NCBI GenBank assembly: GCA_031254905.1
Contig: JAIRTN010000089.1
Coordinates: 1 to 7,572, forward strand
Length of the DNA stretch: 7,572 nucleotides
Direction of reading: 5' to 3'
DNA from: Coriobacteriales bacterium
GTDB taxonomy: Bacteria > Actinomycetota > Coriobacteriia > Coriobacteriales > UBA8131
A program made the translations under genes and the position numbers. Under the pieces are notes generated by a model, which saw only the letters and a list, made by a program, of their open reading frames with translations, had not been told where the DNA came from and did not search any database. Of this stretch, positions 5,416 to 7,572 are shown piece after piece. Numbering within the stretch: position 1 is the stretch's first letter; each line of letters begins with the position of its first letter.

Positions 5416-5769
5416 CTATCCCATCAGCATCGTTGAGAGAACCAGGCAGATGATGATGAACGCAATGAGCAACGTGTAGACAAGCGGCTTGTTGTCGAAG
5501 AATCGCTCCGCCCGGGTGTAGGGGCGGATGATGCGCCCGTCCTCATCCACAACATTTCCGTCGACGACCACAACCTTAAGCGCCTCCTTGCGCTTGTGGC
5601 GCGCCTGTTTCTCGGCCTCCTCCGCGGCTTTTGCGGCGGCTTTCGCGGCCGCTGCCTTTGCGCGCTTGGTGTCGCGCTTCGCTCTGTTGAGCGCTTTCTT
5701 CTCGAGGGCTGCGTCCTCGGGGCTCTGGGGATGTGGTGGGGAGGATTTCTCCGGTTCTGCCATGTCCAT
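5416..5769 (-). CDS. Small tail-anchored membrane protein with Ala/Lys/Glu-rich helix
   Basis: From the ATG at 5769 the product has 117 residues. A Pro/Ser-rich start (to about 20) is followed by a long charged helix rich in A, K, E and R (about 20-66), a short strand-like VVVVDGNVVDEDGRIIRPY (66-84), and one C-terminal hydrophobic helix at about 95-115 ending LSTMLMG. This is a tail-anchored layout with the bulk in the cytoplasm. I do not recognise the family. GGGAG sits 6 nt before this ATG; a second ATG at 5763 (MAEPEK) is nearly as good. The frame stays open to an ATG at 5919, but that extra stretch is made of low-complexity repeats and lacks a ribosome binding site, so I reject it. The composition resembles the 174-950 membrane protein, though no sequence relationship is evident. 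Confidence 0.7.
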   Translation of the reverse strand: MDMAEPEKSSPPHPQSPEDAALEKKALNRAKRDTKRAKAAAAKAAAKAAEEAEKQARHKRKEALKVVVVDGNVVDEDGRIIRPYTRAERFFDNKPLVYTLLIAFIIICLVLSTMLMG

Positions 5770-5786
5770 TCGCCTCTCCCAAGAAT

Positions 5787-5870
5787 CGTGCGCCGGTTTG
5801 CGCGTTGTGTATCGCCGTGCGCCGGTCTGCGCGTCGTACGCTAGCGTACGTCGTCGTGCGTCGTCGTGCG
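5787..5870. repeat. 29-bp direct repeats, 16-bp perfect palindrome and doubled 10-mer
   Basis: CGTGCGCCGGT starts at 5787 and again at 5816, with similarity (TTGCGCGTTGT against CTGCGCGTCGT) continuing for most of the 29-bp period. Next comes CGTACGCTAGCGTACG at 5835-5850, a perfect palindrome. Then TCGTCGTGCG occurs twice in tandem (5851-5860, 5861-5870). All of this lies in the probable 5' leader of the tail-anchored gene on the minus strand. Confidence 0.75.
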
Positions 5871-5887
5871 TCGAACAGGATACGGGT

Positions 5888-5893
5888 ATTGTA
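5888..5893 (-). promoter_or_regulatory. Candidate -10 box for the tail-anchored protein gene
   Basis: TACAAT reads on the minus strand (5/6 match), about 119 bp upstream of the ATG at 5769. The -35 position is weak (about TTTCGC). If used, the leader would include the 16-bp palindrome and the 29-bp repeats. Confidence 0.3.
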
Positions 5894-5920
5894 CCGCAGA
5901 GGGCCTTCCGGCGAAACATC

Positions 5921-5948
5921 GGCGTCGCGGCAGCGGCGTCGCGGCAGC
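5921..5948. repeat. 14-bp tandem repeat, two exact copies
   Basis: GGCGTCGCGGCAGC occupies 5921-5934 and is repeated without change at 5935-5948. Confidence 0.85.
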
Positions 5949-5961
5949 TTGAGGCGATTTA

Positions 5962-6027
5962 GGACGGTTCGGGGGTGGTTTGGGGGAGTCTTGAGACAAC
6001 TTGGGACGGTTCGGGGGTGGTTTGGGG
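5962..6027. repeat. 42-bp-period direct repeat of a G-rich 24-mer
   Basis: A 24-nt block beginning GGACGGTTCGGGGG is identical at 5962-5985 and 6004-6027. The 18-nt spacer (5986-6003) differs. The first ten bases, GGACGGTTCG, also occur at 3231-3240 in the REP-like hairpin. Confidence 0.85.
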
Positions 6028-6078
6028 CAACTCCGGGGGCAGCTCGGGGTAACTCCGGGGGCAGCTCGGGGTAACTCC
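6013..6078. repeat. 11-bp-phased G-tract array, six units
   Basis: Runs of four to five G begin at 6013, 6024, 6035, 6046, 6057 and 6068, exactly 11 bp apart. From 6024 on, two unit types alternate, GGGGYAACTCC and GGGGGCAGCTC, giving a 22-bp higher-order period (6029-6050 is identical to 6051-6072). All G runs are on the plus strand with loops of 6-7 nt, so the stretch could fold as a G-quadruplex in single strands. Confidence 0.8.
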
Positions 6079-6111
6079 CAGGCTCGTGCCTGCCAGACGC
6101 CTGCTCGACGC

Positions 6112-6141
6112 TTGACAAAAGGGGCAGGCCGCTCATAGCAT
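6112..6141 (+). promoter_or_regulatory. Candidate promoter for the dehydrogenase gene
   Basis: A perfect -35 TTGACA (6112-6117) is followed after 18 bp by TAGCAT (6136-6141), a 4/6 -10 match. RNA would start near 6148, leaving a leader of about 160 nt that includes the GCA-rich repeats. A 7-bp inverted repeat (GCCTGCC 6088-6094, GGCAGGC 6123-6129) flanks the -35. Confidence 0.4.
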
Positions 6142-6163
6142 GAAGGGCGTGAGGGACATTGAA

Positions 6164-6226
6164 GGTGCGGCAGCGGCAGATGCAGCGGCAGGTGCAGCAG
6201 CAGCGGCAGGTGCAGCAGCAGCGGCG
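6164..6226. repeat. GCA/GCG-rich tandem repeats in the dehydrogenase leader
   Basis: Units of 15, 12, 18 and 18 bp (6164-6178, 6179-6190, 6191-6208, 6209-6226) share the ending GCAGCGGCA or a variant. All unit lengths are multiples of three. In the plus frame from ATG 6140 to TAG 6238 they would encode a 32-residue, almost pure Ala/Gly peptide, but there is no well-placed ribosome binding site. Confidence 0.75.
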
Positions 6227-6294
6227 TTGGCTTTTTAGACAGCGGCCTTCGGTGAGGGCTATCGGAGCCACCAGAACCCTTTGATACAAAGTTC

Positions 6295-6300
6295 AGGAGG
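6295..6300 (+). promoter_or_regulatory. Ribosome binding site that fixes the dehydrogenase start
   Basis: AGGAGG is a full consensus Shine-Dalgarno sequence, 7 nt before ATG 6308. It selects this ATG over the upstream in-frame TTG at 6281. Confidence 0.9.
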
Positions 6301-6307
6301 TACCATC

Positions 6308-7081
6308 ATGGGAAGCAATCTATTTGATTTAACCGGAAAAATTGCGTTGGTGACCGGAGCATCCTCCGGCCTGGGCGTACAGTTCGCTAAAACGCTGGCT
6401 GGCCAGGGCGCGAACATCGCCATCATTGCCCGTCGCGTTGAGAAGCTTGAGGCGGCAAAAAAGGAGATTGAGGACGAGTTTGGTGTTGAGGTCCTCGCCC
6501 TACCCTGCGATGTGCTTGATGTTGCGAAAATCAAGGAGACCGTGGCGGCCATCAAAGCGCACTTTGGACGCATTGACATCCTGGTGAACAACGCTGGCAC
6601 CGCCCGTTCCGTCCCCGCTGAAGAGCAGTCCGATGAGGATTGGAAGGCCGTCATCGACACGAATCTCAACGCCGTATACTACGTCGCGCGTGAGGTCGGC
6701 AAGGTGATGAAAGAGCAGAAATACGGCAAGATCATCAACCTCGGCTCTATCCACTCCGCGGTTGCCATGCGCGGCAGCGGCCTTTCTGCATACTGCGCCT
6801 CCAAAGGCGGCGTTTTGATGCTTACCAAAGAGCTTGCCAACGAATGGGCGGCAGATGGCATTACCGTTAACGCTCTTGGGCCAGCGTACTTCCCCTCAGA
6901 GATGACGGGCCATGTTATTGAGAATGAAGCCTTCCTCAAGCTGGTGGCGCTAAGCTGCCCGATGGGACGTCCCGGAAGGCCGGGCGAGCTTGATGGCGCA
7001 CTCATCTACTTTGCGTCTGACGCGTCATCGTACACCACCGGACAGATACTCTGGATAGACGGCGGCTGGACTGCCATCTAA
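6308..7081 (+). CDS. Short-chain dehydrogenase/reductase, gluconate 5-dehydrogenase-like
   Basis: The 257-residue product is a classical SDR, a cytoplasmic NAD(P)-dependent oxidoreductase. Cofactor motif TGASSGLG is at 16-23 and NNAG at 94-97. The catalytic tetrad is complete: N119, S147, Y162 and K166 (YCASK at 162-166). R42-R43 after the second strand favour NADP(H). C-terminal IDGGWTAI closes the fold. The opening MGSNLFDLTGKIALVTGASSG and the overall pattern resemble gluconate 5-dehydrogenase/FabG-like SDRs; relatives in gut actinomycetes also act on bile acids and steroids, so the substrate cannot be fixed from sequence. The usual PG after NA(I/L) reads GPAYFPSEM. The gene stands alone, behind a long repeat-rich leader, and converges on the histidine kinase gene with a 75-bp gap. 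Nothing indicates damage. Confidence 0.93.
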   Translation: MGSNLFDLTGKIALVTGASSGLGVQFAKTLAGQGANIAIIARRVEKLEAAKKEIEDEFGVEVLALPCDVLDVAKIKETVAAIKAHFGRIDILVNNAGTARSVPAEEQSDEDWKAVIDTNLNAVYYVAREVGKVMKEQKYGKIINLGSIHSAVAMRGSGLSAYCASKGGVLMLTKELANEWAADGITVNALGPAYFPSEMTGHVIENEAFLKLVALSCPMGRPGRPGELDGALIYFASDASSYTTGQILWIDGGWTAI

Positions 7082-7127
7082 CGCCACTTGTAAGGATAAC
7101 AAGGATATATCGGCGCCGTAACGGTTA

Positions 7128-7140
7128 CCGCAGACTGCGG
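7128..7140. terminator. Weak terminator-like hairpin between convergent genes
   Basis: CCGCA-GAC-TGCGG forms a 5-bp stem in the 75-bp gap (7082-7156) between the convergent dehydrogenase and kinase genes. No T-tract follows on either strand, so the assignment rests mainly on position. Confidence 0.2.
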
Positions 7141-7156
7141 CGGAAACGGCGGTTTA

Positions 7157-7572
7157 TCACCAGCAGGGCAGAAGAAGGACGACCTTGAAGAGGTCGCCGT
7201 CGATGACGATGCTGAGCCGACCGCCCATGAGGTGCGCGAGGTCGCGGGAGATGGCAAGCCCCAGACCGCTGCCCTCGGTGGTGCGGCTCTCGTCACCGCG
7301 TTTGAAGCGCTCCATGAGCTCGTCGGCTCCGATGTTGAGGGGCTGAGCCGAGATATTCTTTATCTCCAGTTGGATAAAGGTGGGGATGGGGTACGGGCTG
7401 GCTGGGTGCGCGTTGGGCTGAGCGTTGGCAACATTCGGCAAAGGGGCGCCCTGCAAGGGCGCGTTGCCTGGAAACGGAGAGGCGCCCGACACCTTCCCCA
7501 TATCCACATAGATACGAGACGCGGGCAGCGCGTATTTGCGCACGTTGCCGAGCAGGTTATCGAGGACGCGCC
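7157..7572 (-). CDS. Sensor histidine kinase, C-terminal ATP-binding domain (partial, 5' end outside window)
   Basis: The frame is open from the right edge to TGA at 7159-7157. The first visible residues, RVLDNLLGNVRKYALP, are the N box of a histidine kinase HATPase domain. Further on come EIKNISAQPL, ELMERFKRGDESR (F-box region), EGSGLGLAI (G2 box), LMGGRLSI and a DGDLFKV strand before the end at PCW. This combination, with K-N-I-S in place of the D-x-G-x-G box, is a common subgroup among Gram-positive sensor kinases. The sensor and phospho-acceptor His regions lie beyond the edge. Between VDM and IQLEIKN there are about 41 residues rich in Pro, Ala, Asn and Gly where most kinases have a short turn. 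Its partner regulator is not in the window; the degenerate regulator at 2292-3086 is distant and unlikely to accept phosphate. Confidence 0.9.
   Translation of the reverse strand, partial: RVLDNLLGNVRKYALPASRIYVDMGKVSGASPFPGNAPLQGAPLPNVANAQPNAHPASPYPIPTFIQLEIKNISAQPLNIGADELMERFKRGDESRTTEGSGLGLAISRDLAHLMGGRLSIVIDGDLFKVVLLLPCW

Larger units (their letters stand above)
5770..6307. other. 538-bp gene-free interval packed with different short repeats
   Basis: Between the divergent tail-anchored gene (minus) and the dehydrogenase (plus) no frame has a credible ribosome binding site and protein-like composition. The interval holds, from left to right, 29-bp direct repeats, a perfect palindrome, a doubled 10-mer, a doubled 14-mer, a 42-bp-period repeat, an 11-bp G-tract array, a candidate promoter and GCA-rich repeats; each is listed separately. 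Long open frames that cross it on the minus strand have repeat-derived Cys/Arg- or Pro/Asn-rich translations. Confidence 0.7.

Noticed and set aside
5770..5919. N-terminal extension of the tail-anchored protein to an ATG at 5919
   Set aside because: The extra 50 residues are translated direct repeats and palindrome, with no ribosome binding site at 5919. The ATG at 5769 has GGGAG at 6 nt.
5576..6289. 237-residue minus-strand open frame across the repeat interval
   Set aside because: It overlaps the tail-anchored gene in another frame, and its translation is Cys/Arg- and Pro/Asn-rich repeat sequence without a ribosome binding site. High GC leaves many frames open by chance.
6281..6307. Upstream TTG start for the dehydrogenase
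   Set aside because: AGGAGG at 6295-6300 lies inside that extension and is ideally spaced for ATG 6308, where SDR homology also begins.

Overview
The window is GC-rich bacterial chromosome. Densely packed genes, Tat-exported lipoproteins, OmpR-type regulators, a PurS-type purine pathway and Ala/Lys/Glu-rich small membrane proteins suggest an actinomycete, most likely of the Coriobacteriia (Eggerthella/Slackia-like). That placement is inferred from the look of the proteins, not from a marker gene. No rRNA, tRNA, CRISPR array, transposase or phage gene is visible.

Left part (1-3252, all genes on the minus strand). In order of transcription these are an OmpR-family response regulator (2292-3086), purC (1260-2144), an uncharacterised two-helix membrane protein (174-950) and the start of purS (1-152, cut by the window edge). 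purC and purS belong to de novo purine synthesis. The membrane protein lies between them, 21 bp from purS. It appears to have its own extended -10 promoter and is separated from purC by about 310 bp of nested palindromes (1087-1218). The response regulator is the most notable gene. Its receiver has lost the phospho-acceptor Asp and one metal-binding Asp, both to Gly, while the DNA-binding domain is intact. Directly upstream of its -10 box is an 11-bp-phased direct-repeat array (TTGCG, then TTACG three times), the type of site bound by OmpR/PhoB regulators. Together these suggest an orphan, phosphorylation-independent, self-regulating transcription factor.

Middle part (3253-5415). A Tat-dependent lipoprotein with a duplicated twin-arginine motif (minus strand) diverges from a cytidylate-kinase-like nucleotide kinase (plus strand). 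The kinase gene ends inside a 20-bp tandem repeat that copies its stop codon four times.

Right part (5416-7572). A 117-residue tail-anchored protein (minus) is followed by about 540 bp without a convincing gene (5770-6307). That interval holds several unrelated repeat families: 29-bp direct repeats, a perfect 16-bp palindrome, 14-bp and 42-bp repeats, an 11-bp-phased G-tract array and GCA-rich repeats. A short-chain dehydrogenase with a strong ribosome binding site follows on the plus strand. It converges on the C-terminal end of a sensor histidine kinase (minus, cut by the right edge) that carries an unusual Pro/Ala/Asn-rich insertion in its ATP-binding domain. The kinase is more than 4 kb from the response regulator, so nothing here pairs them.
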